Shown: positions 1 through 9,905, counted from the stretch's first letter. The stretch: DNA of 64,000 nt from Citrobacter amalonaticus (GCA_028994555.1 JARDVN010000001.1:4216001-4280000), one strand, 5' to 3'. Notes: generated by a model not told the origin, from the sequence alone. A program made the numbers and translations.

Positions 1-725
1 TCGATATATACGAAAGGCCCGGCGCTGAGAAATGAGAACATCCCGGCAAAGCTAAAACCGCTTGCCAGCATATAGCTCAGCACCCGTTTGTGGCGAAACA
101 GTGAGGCAAAGTTACCTATCGTCGTGCGGATGTGGAATGGCTGGCGTTTTTCCACCGGTAGCGTCTCTTTAATCAGCGTCGCGATCATGACAGAGGCCAG
201 AACCGCGGCGATCGCCAGGATCCAAAAGATTGAGTGCCAGCTCAGCCACACCAGTACCCAGCCGCCGATGATCGGCGCCATCAGCGGCGCAATCGTCGTA
301 ACCAGCATGACGAACGACATCATGCGGGAGAACTCTTCTTTTGGATACATATCGCGCATTAGCGCATTGATCACCACGCTGGCCGCAGCTGCCGCCAGGC
401 CGTGAAAGAATCGCATCACAATCAACTGATCGATGGTCTGCGCCAGCGCACAGGCCACAGCCGCAGCGGCAAACATCAGCGTGCCGCCGAGGATCACCGG
501 TTTTCGCCCGAGGCTGTCTGCCATCGGTCCATACAACAACTGCCCAACGGCGAAGCCCAGAATATAGGTACTGAGCGTCATCTGCGCGTTGCCTGCCGGC
601 ACGCCAAACTGATCGGCGATCACCGGCAGCGCCGGAAGATACATATCGATCGACAATGGCATTAGCATCGCCAGCAGACCGAGAATAAAAACAATGGCAA
701 AAGACGAGTGCTGCCGGGTGGTCAC
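1..725 (-). CDS. bcr: Bcr/CflA multidrug efflux MFS transporter (3' part outside window)
   Basis: Inner-membrane proton-driven drug exporter of the major facilitator superfamily; the E. coli homologue exports bicyclomycin and sulfonamides. The reverse strand reads from a GTG at 725 ([10 protein letters not shown]...) with an AGGAG ribosome site about 5 bases upstream. About 241 of roughly 396 residues are present, covering the first six or so hydrophobic segments, before the gene runs off the left edge. The MFS loop motif [12 protein letters not shown] after the second helix is visible. It lies just downstream of rsuA on the same strand, as in E. coli. Confidence 0.9.
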   Translation of the reverse strand, partial: MTTRQHSSFAIVFILGLLAMLMPLSIDMYLPALPVIADQFGVPAGNAQMTLSTYILGFAVGQLLYGPMADSLGRKPVILGGTLMFAAAAVACALAQTIDQLIVMRFFHGLAAAAASVVINALMRDMYPKEEFSRMMSFVMLVTTIAPLMAPIIGGWVLVWLSWHSIFWILAIAAVLASVMIATLIKETLPVEKRQPFHIRTTIGNFASLFRHKRVLSYMLASGFSFAGMFSFLSAGPFVYI

Positions 726-777
726 AAAGAGACTCCTGAATGTGTCTGATGGCGGTTAAAAACCGGTGCCATCGGGC

Positions 778-1474
778 TTAGCCAACGCTGGCAATTTCTT
801 CTTCGGTCAGAGGACGATACTCACCGGGTTCAAGGTCAGCATCAAGAGTAATGGCGCCTATCCGCTCGCGGTGCAGTTCGACCACGTGGTTGCCCACAGC
901 GGCAAACATCCGTTTCACCTGATGATAGCGTCCTTCGCTGATGGTCAGACGCACCTGCGTGGGGGGTGATAACCTCAAGCACAGCGGGCTTCGTGAGATC
1001 TTTCTCATTATGTAGCTGCACGCCTTTCGCAAACTGTGCGGCGGTATCTTCGGCGACGGGCGACTCCAGCGTGACCAGATAAGTTTTCTCGCAGTGGTGA
1101 CGCGGAGAGGTGATGCGGTGCGACCACTGCCCATCGTCGGTCATCAGCACCAGACCGGTGGTGTCGATATCCAGGCGACCCGCAGCGTGTAATTTATGCG
1201 CGACCGGCTCATCCAGGAAATACAGGATCGTCGGATGGTCCGGGTCATCCGTCGAGCACACATAGCCCTGGGGTTTATTAAGCATAAAGTAACGTGGCCC
1301 GTTTTGCTGAACCAGCGTGTTGCCGTCATATTCTATGTCGTGTTCTGGCAGCAGTTTGAACGCGGTATTCCGGATGATTTCACCATCCACGGTAACACGG
1401 CTACCGCGGATCTCACGCCCGGCAATAGCGCGGCTGACGCCGAGTTGCTGAGCGATAAATTTATCAAGTCGCAT
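778..1474 (-). CDS. rsuA: 16S rRNA pseudouridine(516) synthase, frameshifted in this sequence
   Basis: Converts U516 of 16S rRNA to pseudouridine during 30S assembly. An N-terminal S4-like RNA-binding domain ([15 protein letters not shown]) is followed by the synthase domain with the catalytic-Asp motif GRLDIDTTG. The reading frame breaks after ...AVLEVITP at a run of six G at 961-966. Five G would continue into [19 protein letters not shown] and end at the TAA at 778-780, giving 231 residues, the E. coli length. I infer a sequencing or assembly error rather than a true pseudogene, because both halves are fully conserved. Confidence 0.9.
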
Positions 1475-1625
1475 GAGTGTGATTTTGCCTGTAAAAATAC
1501 GGGAATCGGGCGCGTCGCCCGAAAAGTGGAGCCGTTATCTGCCCAGTATAGCGGGCAAACAACATCCCTCAAGGGAAAACGATTCGTGGCATACTATACC
1601 CGAGTTCGTTACGTATTGTGAGACC

Positions 1626-3386
1626 ATGATTTTTACACTTCGCCCCTACCAGCAAGAAGCCGTGGATGCCACGCTCAACCATTTCCGTCGCCATCGCACG
1701 CCTGCGGTGATTGTTCTGCCCACTGGCGCCGGTAAAAGCCTGGTGATTGCCGAACTGGCGCGCGTTGCCAGAGGGCGTGTGCTGGTGCTGGCGCACGTGA
1801 AAGAGCTGGTGGCGCAAAACCATGCCAAATACTGCGCGCTGGGGCTGGAGGCGGATATTTTTGCCGCCGGACTTAAACGTAAAGAGAGCCACGGCAAAGT
1901 GGTGTTCGGCAGCGTTCAGTCCGTGGCTCGCAATCTGGACGCCTTCCAGAGCGAGTTTTCGCTGCTGATTGTCGATGAATGCCATCGTATCGGCGATGAC
2001 GAAGAGAGCCAGTATCAGCAGATACTCAGCCATCTGAGTAACGCCAATCCTCATATTCGTCTGTTAGGGCTAACCGCCACCCCGTTTCGCCTCGGCAAAG
2101 GCTGGATCTACCATTTTCACTATCATGGTATGGTTCGCGGCGACGACAAGGCGCTGTTTCGCGACTGCATTTACGAACTGCCGCTACGCTATATGATTAA
2201 GCACGGCTATCTGACACCGCCGGAACGCCTCGATATGCCGGTGGTACAGTACGATTTCAGCCGCCTGCAGGCGCAAAGTAACGGTCTGTTTAGCGAAGCC
2301 GATCTTAACCGTGAGCTGAAAAAGCAGCAGCGCATCACGCCGCATATCATCAGCCAGATTATTGAGTTCGCCCAGACGCGCAAAGGGGTGATGATTTTTG
2401 CCGCCACTGTCGAGCATGCCAAAGAGATTGCCGGACTGCTGCCTGAAGAGGATTCCGCGCTGATTACCGGCGATACGCCGGGTCCTGAACGCGATGAGCT
2501 GATAGACGCGTTTAAGGCTCAGCGTTTTCGTTATCTGGTCAACGTCTCCGTCTTAACCACGGGTTTCGATGCCCCGCACGTCGATCTCATTGCCATTCTG
2601 CGCCCCACCGAGTCGGTCAGCCTGTACCAACAAATTGTGGGCCGCGGCTTGCGCCTTGCGCCGGGAAAAACGGACTGTCTGATTCTCGATTACGCCGGGA
2701 ATCCGCACGACCTCTATTCTCCGGAGGTGGGTAGCCCGAAAGGGAAAAGCGACAACGTGCCGGTCCAGGTCTTCTGCCCGGCCTGCGGTTTCGCGAACAC
2801 CTTCTGGGGTAAAACCACCGCGGATGGTACGCTGATCGAACATTTTGGCCGCCGCTGTCAGGGCTGGTTTGAAGATGATGAAGGACACCGTGAGCAGTGC
2901 GATTTTCGCTTCCGCTTTAAACATTGCCCGCAATGCAATGCCGAAAACGACATTGCCGCTCGCCGTTGTCGGGAATGCGATACGATCCTTGTCGATCCCG
3001 ACGACATGCTGAAAGCAGCGCTGAAACTGAAAGACGCGCTGGTGCTCCGCTGTAGCGGCATGACGTTGCAGCATGGCCAGGACGAGAAAGGGGAATGGCT
3101 GAAAATCACCTACTACGATGAAGACGGTGCGGACGTCAGCGAACGCTTTCGCCTGCAAACTCCTGCCCAGCGTACGGCATTTGAACAACTGTTTATCCGC
3201 CCACATACCCGCACGCCAGGCGTACCGCTACGCTGGATAACGGCGGCGGATATTCTCGCGCAACAACCCTTGTTACGCCATCCCGACTTTGTGGTAGCGC
3301 GGATGAAAGGCCAGTACTGGCAGGTGCGGGAAAAGGTGTTCGATTACGAGGGGCGTTTCCGTCGGGCACATGAATTACGCGGTTAA
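1626..3386 (+). CDS. radD: RadD (YejH) superfamily 2 DNA helicase/ATPase
   Basis: SF2 DEAD/H-box ATPase that in E. coli helps RecA-dependent DNA repair and tolerance of double-strand breaks. Walker A is PTGAGKS near residue 35, Walker B is DECH, and motif III is TATPF. The helicase C domain contains [13 protein letters not shown]. Four CxxC pairs in the last third (CPAC, CPQC, CREC region) form a zinc-binding segment. The open frame extends upstream to 1473, but the ATG at 1626 ([10 protein letters not shown]) gives 586 residues, the family length, and aligns with the conserved N-terminus. Confidence 0.93.
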   Translation: MIFTLRPYQQEAVDATLNHFRRHRTPAVIVLPTGAGKSLVIAELARVARGRVLVLAHVKELVAQNHAKYCALGLEADIFAAGLKRKESHGKVVFGSVQSVARNLDAFQSEFSLLIVDECHRIGDDEESQYQQILSHLSNANPHIRLLGLTATPFRLGKGWIYHFHYHGMVRGDDKALFRDCIYELPLRYMIKHGYLTPPERLDMPVVQYDFSRLQAQSNGLFSEADLNRELKKQQRITPHIISQIIEFAQTRKGVMIFAATVEHAKEIAGLLPEEDSALITGDTPGPERDELIDAFKAQRFRYLVNVSVLTTGFDAPHVDLIAILRPTESVSLYQQIVGRGLRLAPGKTDCLILDYAGNPHDLYSPEVGSPKGKSDNVPVQVFCPACGFANTFWGKTTADGTLIEHFGRRCQGWFEDDEGHREQCDFRFRFKHCPQCNAENDIAARRCRECDTILVDPDDMLKAALKLKDALVLRCSGMTLQHGQDEKGEWLKITYYDEDGADVSERFRLQTPAQRTAFEQLFIRPHTRTPGVPLRWITAADILAQQPLLRHPDFVVARMKGQYWQVREKVFDYEGRFRRAHELRG

Positions 3387-3398
3387 TCGTACTTTTGA

Positions 3399-3427
3399 TT
3401 GATGTAACGGGCGTTTGAGGATAGAAT
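3399..3427 (+). promoter_or_regulatory. Probable sigma-70 promoter of rplY
   Basis: TTGATG at 3399-3404 and TAGAAT at 3422-3427 are separated by 17 bases. The site lies between the radD stop and rplY, leaving a leader of about 80 bases. A GC-rich hairpin (CGGGCG...CGCCCG) spans the -10 region. Confidence 0.5.
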
Positions 3428-3510
3428 CTCGCCCGCTTTTGCATACGCAAAGCAGATCACTTACCTGTTGCTGGGTCGCCTGTAGCAGGAATTATTAAAG
3501 AGAGATTTAA

Positions 3511-3795
3511 ATGTTTACTATCAACGCTGAAGTACGTAAAGAGCAGGGTAAGGGTGCGAGCCGCCGCCTGCGTGCCGCTAACAAGTTCCCGGCAATCATC
3601 TACGGTGGCAAAGAAGCCCCGATTGCTATCGAACTGGACCACGATTCCATCATGAACATGCAAGCTAAAGAAGGTTTCTATAGCGAAGTTCTGACCATCG
3701 TTGTTGACGGTAAAGAAGTAAAAGTTAAAGCTCAGGCTGTACAGCGTCACGCGTTCAAGCCGAAGCTGACTCACATCGACTTCGTTCGCGCGTAA
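3511..3795 (+). CDS. rplY: 50S ribosomal protein L25
   Basis: Binds 5S rRNA in the large ribosomal subunit. The 94-residue product ([20 protein letters not shown]...) is the short gamma-proteobacterial L25 without the C-terminal extension of the Ctc/TL5 forms. The ATG follows AAAGAGAGA. It is a single gene with its own promoter and a strong terminator just downstream. Confidence 0.97.
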   Translation: MFTINAEVRKEQGKGASRRLRAANKFPAIIYGGKEAPIAIELDHDSIMNMQAKEGFYSEVLTIVVDGKEVKVKAQAVQRHAFKPKLTHIDFVRA

Positions 3796-3812
3796 TCGCC
3801 AACAAGTTGAAG

Positions 3813-3840
3813 AAAACCCCGCTCCGGCGGGGTTTTTTTT
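3813..3840 (+). terminator. Rho-independent terminator of rplY
   Basis: AACCCCGC-TCCG-GCGGGGTT hairpin followed by eight T, 18 bases after the rplY stop. It sits at the convergent junction with yejK. Confidence 0.9.
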
Positions 3841-3847
3841 ATGGCAT

Positions 3848-4855
3848 TTAATTGCCGCCTGACGTACGACGCTGAAGCTGATCGCGCAGATTCGGCGGCG
3901 TGCCTTTAATGGTCAACGTATCGGTGGCGGGATCCCAGAAAATGCGCTCGCCCAACAGCATCGCGTCAAAGTTAATGGTTAAGCCACCGCCGCTGCCGGC
4001 ATATTTGGTCAGTTGGCGCAGTGTACTGCGATCGGCCGGGAAACTCTCTTCCAGCTCATAGCCCTTCTCTGCCGTAAATTCGCTAAAACTCACTTCACTG
4101 ACCCCGGAAAGCTCTTTCGACAGCGACTCCAGCTCGATCTCTTCACCGGCCTGAAGCTGCTCGTTGCAGTAGCTGTACACTTGCTGACGCACATTCTGAC
4201 GTTCGGCTTTATCCAGTTGCGCCTCGGCGGTGAAGTCGTCAACCGCCTGCAGCAGCCCACGGTTTTGCGCTTTGGCATTGAGCCCTTCGCTGGCACCGAG
4301 GAAATCCATAAAGAAGTCGGCAACTTTGCGCCCTACCCGTCCTTTCAGAAAGGTCAGATAGCGGGTGGATTCCGGATTGGTTTCCCACTCGGTCAGATCG
4401 ATACGCGCGACGATATCGGCATGGTTGATATCCAGATAGTGCGTCGGGTTGATATCCAAGTTTTCATTGACGCGCATGCTGCTTAAGTTGTTCAGCACCG
4501 CCACCAGTAAATACTCGACCGCCAGATAGCGATAATGACAAAACAGCACAATGCCACCATCAGCAAACGGGTATTTGGCGAGCTCGTCACGTAAACGTCC
4601 AGTCGCCGCACGGCTAAAGGCGAGAAAATCTTCCTCACCCTGACGCTGCAAGCGCAGTGCTTGCGCCAGTTCGCTCTCTTCGCTGAACAGGCCGTACGCT
4701 TTGTTTTTCGCGCTATAGACCCGATGCAACTCAGCCATCATCTCAACAACGGTGTTTGTCGGTTCCAGTAATGAATCGCGCAGGACCAGCTCAAGGTTTT
4801 GCTCATCGCGTTTGATAAGCTGGTGCAGGGCAATCTGGTTGATATCCAGACTCAT
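3848..4855 (-). CDS. yejK: Nucleoid-associated protein YejK (NdpA)
   Basis: Nucleoid-associated protein of the YejK/NdpA family, reported to interact with topoisomerase IV and gyrase in E. coli. The 335-residue product ([19 protein letters not shown]... ending [10 protein letters not shown]) matches the full family length with no gap. It is divergent from yejL. The ATG at 4855 has an AAGGAGAG ribosome site directly upstream. Confidence 0.95.
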   Translation of the reverse strand: MSLDINQIALHQLIKRDEQNLELVLRDSLLEPTNTVVEMMAELHRVYSAKNKAYGLFSEESELAQALRLQRQGEEDFLAFSRAATGRLRDELAKYPFADGGIVLFCHYRYLAVEYLLVAVLNNLSSMRVNENLDINPTHYLDINHADIVARIDLTEWETNPESTRYLTFLKGRVGRKVADFFMDFLGASEGLNAKAQNRGLLQAVDDFTAEAQLDKAERQNVRQQVYSYCNEQLQAGEEIELESLSKELSGVSEVSFSEFTAEKGYELEESFPADRSTLRQLTKYAGSGGGLTINFDAMLLGERIFWDPATDTLTIKGTPPNLRDQLQRRTSGGN

Positions 4856-5036
4856 GATAAACTCTCCTTAAAGACCGGGCGGTATTCAACCACCACCGGC
4901 GAGGCGACGCAACAGAAGATGCAGCGCCGTTTGGCCTGTTGCACGGTAACGCGAATTATTGAGGATAAAAAAAGCGGAAAAAAAACTGTTGCTACGGTAA
5001 TATGTTGCCCTTTCATGAATAAACTGATTCCGATTT

Positions 5037-5264
5037 ATGCCACAAATCTCCCGCTATAGTGACGAACACGTTGAACAGCTGCTTACCGAAATGCTCAACG
5101 TACTGGAAAAACATAAGGCACCAACTGACCTTTCTCTGATGGTACTGGGAAATATGGTCACTAACCTTATTAATACCAGCATTGCCCCGGCTCAGCGCCA
5201 GGCGATTGCAAATTCTTTTGCCCGCGCGTTGCAGTCCTCGGTAAACGACGACCAGGCGCACTAA
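5037..5264 (+). CDS. yejL: Conserved small protein YejL (UPF0352)
   Basis: A 75-residue acidic helical protein of the UPF0352 family ([19 protein letters not shown]...). No biochemical role is established. It sits directly before yejM, the conserved arrangement in enterobacteria, and is divergent from yejK. Confidence 0.93.
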   Translation: MPQISRYSDEHVEQLLTEMLNVLEKHKAPTDLSLMVLGNMVTNLINTSIAPAQRQAIANSFARALQSSVNDDQAH

Positions 5265-5295
5265 AAGCCGACTTCGGGGAAACGAACAACACGTT

Positions 5296-7057
5296 ATGGT
5301 AACTCATCGTCAGCGCTACCGTGAAAAAGTCTCCCAGATGGTTAGCTGGGGGGCACTGGTTTGCTCTGTTCAACATTCTGCTGGCTATTGTGCTCGGCAG
5401 CCGTTACCTGTTCGTCGCCGACTGGCCGACAACGCTGGCCGGTCGCGTTTACTCTTATCTGAGTATTGTTGGTCATTTTAGCTTTCTGGTGTTTGCCACC
5501 TATCTGCTGATCCTGTTCCCGTTGACGTTCATTGTGATGTCCCAGAGGCTGATGCGTTTCCTGTCAGCCATTCTGGCGACGGCCGGAATGACGCTTCTGT
5601 TGATCGACAGCGAAGTGTTTACCCGTTTCCACCTGCATCTTAATCCCATCGTCTGGGAACTGGTGATTAACCCCGACCAGAACGAAATGGCGCGTGACTG
5701 GCAGCTGATGTTTATCAGCGTGCCGGTTATCCTGCTGATTGAAATGCTGTTTGCGACCTGGAGCTGGCAGAAACTGCGCAGCCTGACGCGGCGTCGCCAC
5801 TTCGCCAAGCCGCTGGCCGCCTTCTTCTTTGTCTCATTTATTGCTTCACATGTGGTCTATATCTGGGCGGATGCCAATTTTTATCGTCCGATCACCATGC
5901 AGCGCGCCAACCTGCCGCTCTCCTATCCAATGACCGCGCGCCGGTTTCTGGAAAAACATGGCCTGCTGGATGCGCAGGAGTATCAGCGCCGTCTGGTCGA
6001 ACAGGGGAATCCGGAAGCCGTATCCGTGCAGTATCCGCTGAGCGAATTACGCTATCGTGATATGGGCACTGGACAAAACGTTCTGCTGATCACGGTCGAT
6101 GGTCTGAACTATTCACGCTATGAAAAGCAAATGCCGGCCCTTGCCGAATTTGCCGGGCAAAACATTGCCTTCACGCGCCACATGAGCTCCGGCAACACCA
6201 CCGATAACGGTATTTTTGGCCTGTTCTACGGCGTGTCGCCAAGCTATATGGACGGAATTCTATCCACACGAACGCCGGCAGCGCTGATTTCTGCGCTGAA
6301 TCAGCAGGGTTATCAGTTAGGACTGTTCTCCTCCGACGGCTTTACCAGCCCGCTGTACCGCCAGGCGCTGTTGTCTGACTTCTCGATGCCAAGCGTACAA
6401 ACGCAGTCTGACGAGCAGACCGCCAGTCAGTGGATCAACTGGCTGGGCCGTTACGCGCAGGAAGATAACCGCTGGTTCTCGTGGGTTTCGTTTAACGGCA
6501 CTAACGTTGACGACAGCAACCAGACTAACTTCGTTCGCCGTTACGCCCGCGCGGCGGGAGATGTCGATAAACAGATTAACCGTGTGCTTGGTGCATTACG
6601 CGAGTCCGGCAAACTGGATAACACGGTAGTGATTATTACCGCGGGTCGCGGCGTCGCGTTGAGCGATGAAGAGAAAAACTTCGCCTGGTCACGCGGCCAC
6701 CTGCAGGTTCCGCTCATTATTCACTGGCCGGGGACTCCCGCGCAGCGAATCAACACCCTGACCGATCACACAGACGTGATGACCACGCTGATGCAGCGTC
6801 TGCTCCACGTCAGCACGCCTGCCAATGAATATTCGCAGGGACAGGATCTGTTCAATGCCAACCGTCGCCACTACTGGGTGACGGCGGCCGACCTCAGCAC
6901 GCTGGCAATCACCACGCCGGAAATGACGCTGGTGCTGAACAACAACGGCAAGTACCAGACATACGATTTACGTGGCGAGAAGATTAAAGATCAGAAGCCG
7001 CAACTGAGTCTGCTGTTGCAGGTGCTGACGGATGAGAAACGTTTTATCGCTAACTGA
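5296..7057 (+). CDS. yejM: Inner-membrane regulator of LPS synthesis YejM/PbgA, frameshifted near the N-terminus
   Basis: Essential inner-membrane protein (PbgA/LapC) that senses LPS in the periplasmic leaflet and controls LpxC proteolysis through LapB/FtsH. Five N-terminal membrane segments are followed by a periplasmic sulfatase-like domain (NVLLITVDGLNYSR... to DEKRFIAN). The start MVTHRQRYREKVSQMVSW is cut after 18 codons by a six-G run at 5348-5353. With five G it continues as GHWFALFNILLA and yields 586 residues, the E. coli length. A natural frameshift here would be lethal or nearly so, which favours a sequence error. Confidence 0.92.
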
Positions 7058-7130
7058 TTTATTATTAGTCAGTTAGCAGGATGTCCCCTTGCATTCGGTG
7101 TGGAAAGCGGTAGTATTACCTCCCACGCGT

Positions 7131-7208
7131 CGGCACGTAGCGCAGCCTGGTAGCGCACCGTCATGGGGTGTCGGGGGGTCGGAGGTTCAAATCCTCTCGT
7201 GCCGACCA
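7131..7208 (+). tRNA. proL: tRNA-Pro (GGG), proL, with one extra G in the variable loop
   Basis: The acceptor strand CGGCACG pairs with CGTGCCG before ACCA; the anticodon loop ATGGGGT carries GGG; the T arm is GGAGG-TTCAAAT-CCTCT with the CCA end encoded. The length is 78, not 77. The extra base lies in a six-G run at 7173-7178 where E. coli proL has five, which lengthens the variable loop to six. The same +1 homopolymer pattern occurs across the window, so this is probably an error. The tRNA marks the left edge of an accessory island. Confidence 0.93.
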
Positions 7209-7222
7209 AAATACTCCTTAAG

Positions 7223-7250
7223 AACCAGCCTTTTACGGCTGGTTTTTTTT
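7223..7250 (+). terminator. Rho-independent terminator of proL
   Basis: AACCAGCC-TTTTAC-GGCTGGTT hairpin with an eight-T tail, 14 bases after the tRNA CCA. Confidence 0.9.
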
Positions 7251-7366
7251 ATGCCTGAAATTTGTACGGGGAATAACAGCCGTCGACAATGCTGTGCCAG
7301 CGGACAAATTTATCTGGCACGCCGTGGGGAATGTGAAAAATTAAAGTGCGGGGCTGATTAAGCCCG

Positions 7367-8635
7367 TCACTTAACGCGCAGCAGATCGGAGAACCTTGTC
7401 GTGTACCGCGGCGAAAGCATCTCACGTTTCATCGCCCACTCCTGCTGTATACCCTGTCCGGCGAAATAGAGCGTTCCACGTCCGTTTTTGGCATTGAGTT
7501 GATCCAGCACTTCCATCAGTTTCTCGCTGTCGGCACGCGGCGCATTGTCATCAAACAGATTAAGTTGTGCGACGCCCTGGCTAAAGAAATCACCGAGCAT
7601 CACGCCTGCTTTCTGGTATCGGTGACCTTCTTTCCATATTCTGTCCAGACAGCGCGTAGCCGCGCTGATAATATCCCGACTGTCTTGCGTCGGTGTCAGT
7701 AATTTCACGGATGCGCTATTGCTGTAACAGGGCTCATTGAGCGCAAAAGGAGACGTTTTTACGAAAGCAGAAATAAATCGGCAATACTGGTGCTCACCTC
7801 TCAATTTCTCTGCTGCTCGCGACGCGTAGCTGGAGATAGCCTGCCGCATTGCATCGTATTCCGTGACACGTTCACCGAAAGACCGACTGCAAAGTATCTC
7901 CTGTTTTACTGGCGCAAATTCTTCAAATTCAAAACATGGCTCACCTCGCAGTTCTCGTACCGTTCTCTCCAGCACAACATTGAAGTGTTTGCGGATAAAC
8001 CGGATGTCGGTGTCAGCCAGGTCGAGGACCGTCTTGATCCCTATAGCCTCGAGTTTTTTGGTAATGCGCCGTCCTACACCCCATGTCTCATCCACGGGAA
8101 GCATCGCCATCAGTTTACGCTGTCGATCGACGTTCGACAGATCAACAACGCCACCCGTCTGGCGTTGCCACCTTTTTGCTGCGTGGTTTGCCAGTTTCGC
8201 CAGCGTCTTGGTCTGCCCTATTCCCACGCCGACTGTGAGTCGTGTGTTCCGGTATACCGCGTCCTTTAATTCCCGCCCAAAGTCTTCCAGAATCCTGCAA
8301 TTACGCACTCCGGTAAGATCGCAGAAAGCCTCGTCTATTGAGTAGATCTCGCAGCGAGGTGACATTTCTTCAAGCGTAGTCATCACCCGATTGGACATGT
8401 CAGCATAGAGCTCGTAATTACTGCTGAAGCAGACCACTCCGTATCGCCTGAACAGCTCTTTCTGCTTAAAATAGGGATCGCCCATTTTGACGCCGAGTCG
8501 CTTTGCTTCTGCAGAGCGCGCAATCACGCAACCGTCGTTATTCGACAGCACAACAACCGGTTTGCCTTTCAGAGCAGGCCTGAATGCCGTCTCGCAGCTC
8601 GCATAAAATGAGTTCACATCAACCAGGGCAAACAT
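7367..8635 (-). CDS. umuC: UmuC-like catalytic subunit of translesion DNA polymerase V
   Basis: Y-family polymerase that copies past DNA lesions during the SOS response with a UmuD' dimer and RecA. The product has 422 residues, the UmuC length. The catalytic blocks are clear: FALVDVNSFYASCE (metal-binding Asp), the YSIDEAFCDLTG palm motif and the GVGIGQTKTLAKLANH helix-hairpin region. The little-finger region runs to the conserved end SPRYTTRFSDLLRVK. An upstream Met at 8638 is possible, but MFALVDV fits the family. It lies 11 bases after the umuD-like gene under shared LexA boxes. Mobile-type umuDC copies are common; E. coli's own copy sits elsewhere. Confidence 0.92.
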   Translation of the reverse strand: MFALVDVNSFYASCETAFRPALKGKPVVVLSNNDGCVIARSAEAKRLGVKMGDPYFKQKELFRRYGVVCFSSNYELYADMSNRVMTTLEEMSPRCEIYSIDEAFCDLTGVRNCRILEDFGRELKDAVYRNTRLTVGVGIGQTKTLAKLANHAAKRWQRQTGGVVDLSNVDRQRKLMAMLPVDETWGVGRRITKKLEAIGIKTVLDLADTDIRFIRKHFNVVLERTVRELRGEPCFEFEEFAPVKQEILCSRSFGERVTEYDAMRQAISSYASRAAEKLRGEHQYCRFISAFVKTSPFALNEPCYSNSASVKLLTPTQDSRDIISAATRCLDRIWKEGHRYQKAGVMLGDFFSQGVAQLNLFDDNAPRADSEKLMEVLDQLNAKNGRGTLYFAGQGIQQEWAMKREMLSPRYTTRFSDLLRVK

Positions 8636-8646
8636 CACATCACCGG

Positions 8647-9006
8647 TCAGTCGTCAAACTCGCCTTTACGGGCATCATTGATGATATACATCACCACGCC
8701 TAAAATTTCGCTTTCTGGCGACATCACCTGATTTCGGTCTGGATAATTGAGGTCCTCAAGGCAGCGCACCGGAGATAAACGCAAGCGCTTAAGACGCAGT
8801 TCATCGTTTAACTGACATACGACAATGGAACCATTAACGGGAGTCGCGGCACTGTCCACAACAAGCATTGCGTCTTTCATGATGCCTGCTCGCCTGATCG
8901 TTTCCACAGACTGCATGATGTAAGTCGATGTTGGCCTGGGGATCAGTTTACTGTCGAGAGAAAGCCTTTCAACGGCATAGTCTGATACTGGAATGTGAAA
9001 ACCCAT
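8647..9006 (-). CDS. UmuD'-like protein lacking the autocleavage segment and catalytic serine
   Basis: S24/LexA-fold partner of the UmuC-like polymerase, 119 residues. It begins MGFHIPVSDYAVERLSL, which aligns with UmuD from Gly25, the residue just after the UmuD cleavage site. The gene therefore encodes a form already resembling UmuD'. The motif around the nucleophile (SGDSMI in UmuD) reads SVETIR, so the serine position is Thr. The Lys of the dyad appears kept (LRLKRLRL). It should be unable to cleave itself, and it would not need to. A G-rich ribosome site precedes the ATG. The closest idea I know is phage P1 HumD, a UmuD' homologue. Confidence 0.8.
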   Translation of the reverse strand: MGFHIPVSDYAVERLSLDSKLIPRPTSTYIMQSVETIRRAGIMKDAMLVVDSAATPVNGSIVVCQLNDELRLKRLRLSPVRCLEDLNYPDRNQVMSPESEILGVVMYIINDARKGEFDD

Positions 9007-9027
9007 ATCGCCCCCCTTCTATATATA

Positions 9028-9065
9028 CTGTATAAATACACAGTATATACTGTATATCAAACCAG
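9028..9065 (-). promoter_or_regulatory. Two LexA (SOS) boxes upstream of the umuDC-like operon
   Basis: CTG-N10-CAG at 9028-9043 (CTGTATAAATACACAG) is a near-consensus LexA site. A second at 9050-9065 (CTGTATATCAAACCAG) follows 6 bases later. Both lie 22-59 bases upstream of the umuD-like start, as expected for SOS control. Confidence 0.85.
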
Positions 9066-9157
9066 TAAACAGGGATGCGAAAATATGTTTGGAATGGTTA
9101 ACAATACCAGACACAGCGCAGCTTACAGAGCTTTACTGGCGGTGTCGGAGGGCGGGG

Positions 9158-9182
9158 GGTTCGAATCCTCTCAGGCCTGCCA
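9158..9182 (+). repeat. Degenerate copy of the proL 3' end (att-like)
   Basis: GGTTCGAATCCTCTC followed by AGGCCTGCCA matches the proL T-arm and acceptor 3' end at 20 of 25 positions. The preceding GGTGTCGG also resembles the proL anticodon-stem region. It looks like a tRNA-derived attachment-site remnant, not a functional tRNA, because no 5' half is present. Confidence 0.5.
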
Positions 9183-9230
9183 GGATTTGACACATTCATG
9201 CTAAATCACTGATCTAACGTCAAATACCGA

Positions 9231-9266
9231 AAAAAAAGCATCATCTCTTTAGAAAGATGGTGCTTT
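9231..9266 (-). terminator. Terminator after the 57-residue small gene
   Basis: On the reverse strand GAAAGCACCATCT-ttct-aaAGATGATGCTTT forms a hairpin followed by eight T. It lies 25 bases past the stop of the leftward gene at 9292-9465. Confidence 0.65.
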
Positions 9267-9291
9267 CATTCGTACGGGTTGTGGAGGACGA

Positions 9292-9465
9292 CTAGATCAA
9301 ATTAATTTTAATATCATAGCCTTCCAGCCCAGTCATTTTTTCACGGGCAGTAAACTGGATATCAGTAACTTCTTTACCTGTCTTTTTTTTGAGCTCAGCT
9401 ATTTTTTTAGTAATGAAATCAGAAATATCCGCTTCAGTTTTTCTTTTTAACTCTTCAATTTTCAT
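9292..9465 (-). CDS. Unrecognised 57-residue charged protein
   Basis: I do not recognise this gene. It encodes a Lys/Glu-rich N-terminal helix (MKIEELKRKTEADISDF) that could form an amphipathic or coiled-coil helix, then a short likely beta segment (DIQFTAREKMTGLEGYDIKI). There is no signal peptide or membrane segment. The ATG at 9465 has a good ribosome site (AGAGGTG, 5 bases), which decides it over the longer upstream frame. A terminator follows. Base composition is AT-richer than the core genes around the island. Confidence 0.6.
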   Translation of the reverse strand: MKIEELKRKTEADISDFITKKIAELKKKTGKEVTDIQFTAREKMTGLEGYDIKINLI

Positions 9466-9674
9466 TATGCACCTCTTCTGGTCTGTTATGGCATCTCTGC
9501 CCCGGCAGATCCCATGATTCCTGTGATAACGTGGACAACCATTAATATCTATAAACGATAAGATGGAAAGTTTCAATAATCAAAGGGTTAGTGCATAATG
9601 TTTATACCAAAATCGCTCAGTAATTAAACATCCCTTCGCGACCTTATTGCCATTCATAGAAAAATGATCGGTGA

Positions 9675-9905
9675 TTATTTTAAGAGCTTTGTTGCTGCTT
9701 CAAAAATTTCTTCTGAAGAAACATTGCGATCAGAGGCAACATAAACAATTTTATGATCACCTGTGATAGATGGAAAACCTGCGGACATGACCTGAAGGTT
9801 GGCTTTTTCCCCATTCGGATACTCACGTATTATTGTCGTAACCCCCTTCATGACTGAGTCAACTACTGCGGATTCTGAGTTAAAAAACACTATCACTTTT
9901 TTCAT
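9675..9905 (-). CDS. Unrecognised 76-residue small protein
   Basis: I do not recognise this gene. The product begins MKKVIVFFNSESAVVDSVMKGV and alternates hydrophobic strands with helices (KIVYVASDRNVSSEEIFEAATKLLK), consistent with a small cytosolic alpha/beta domain. There is no signal peptide. A GGGGGG ribosome site precedes the tandem ATGATG; the second ATG (9905) has the better spacing. A Rho-independent terminator of the cold-shock unit lies just upstream, so it is probably transcribed separately. Confidence 0.6.
   Translation of the reverse strand: MKKVIVFFNSESAVVDSVMKGVTTIIREYPNGEKANLQVMSAGFPSITGDHKIVYVASDRNVSSEEIFEAATKLLK

Noticed and set aside
9141..9182. A second functional tRNA gene
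   Set aside because: Only a T-arm/acceptor-like 3' half is present; no matching 5' half or anticodon arm.
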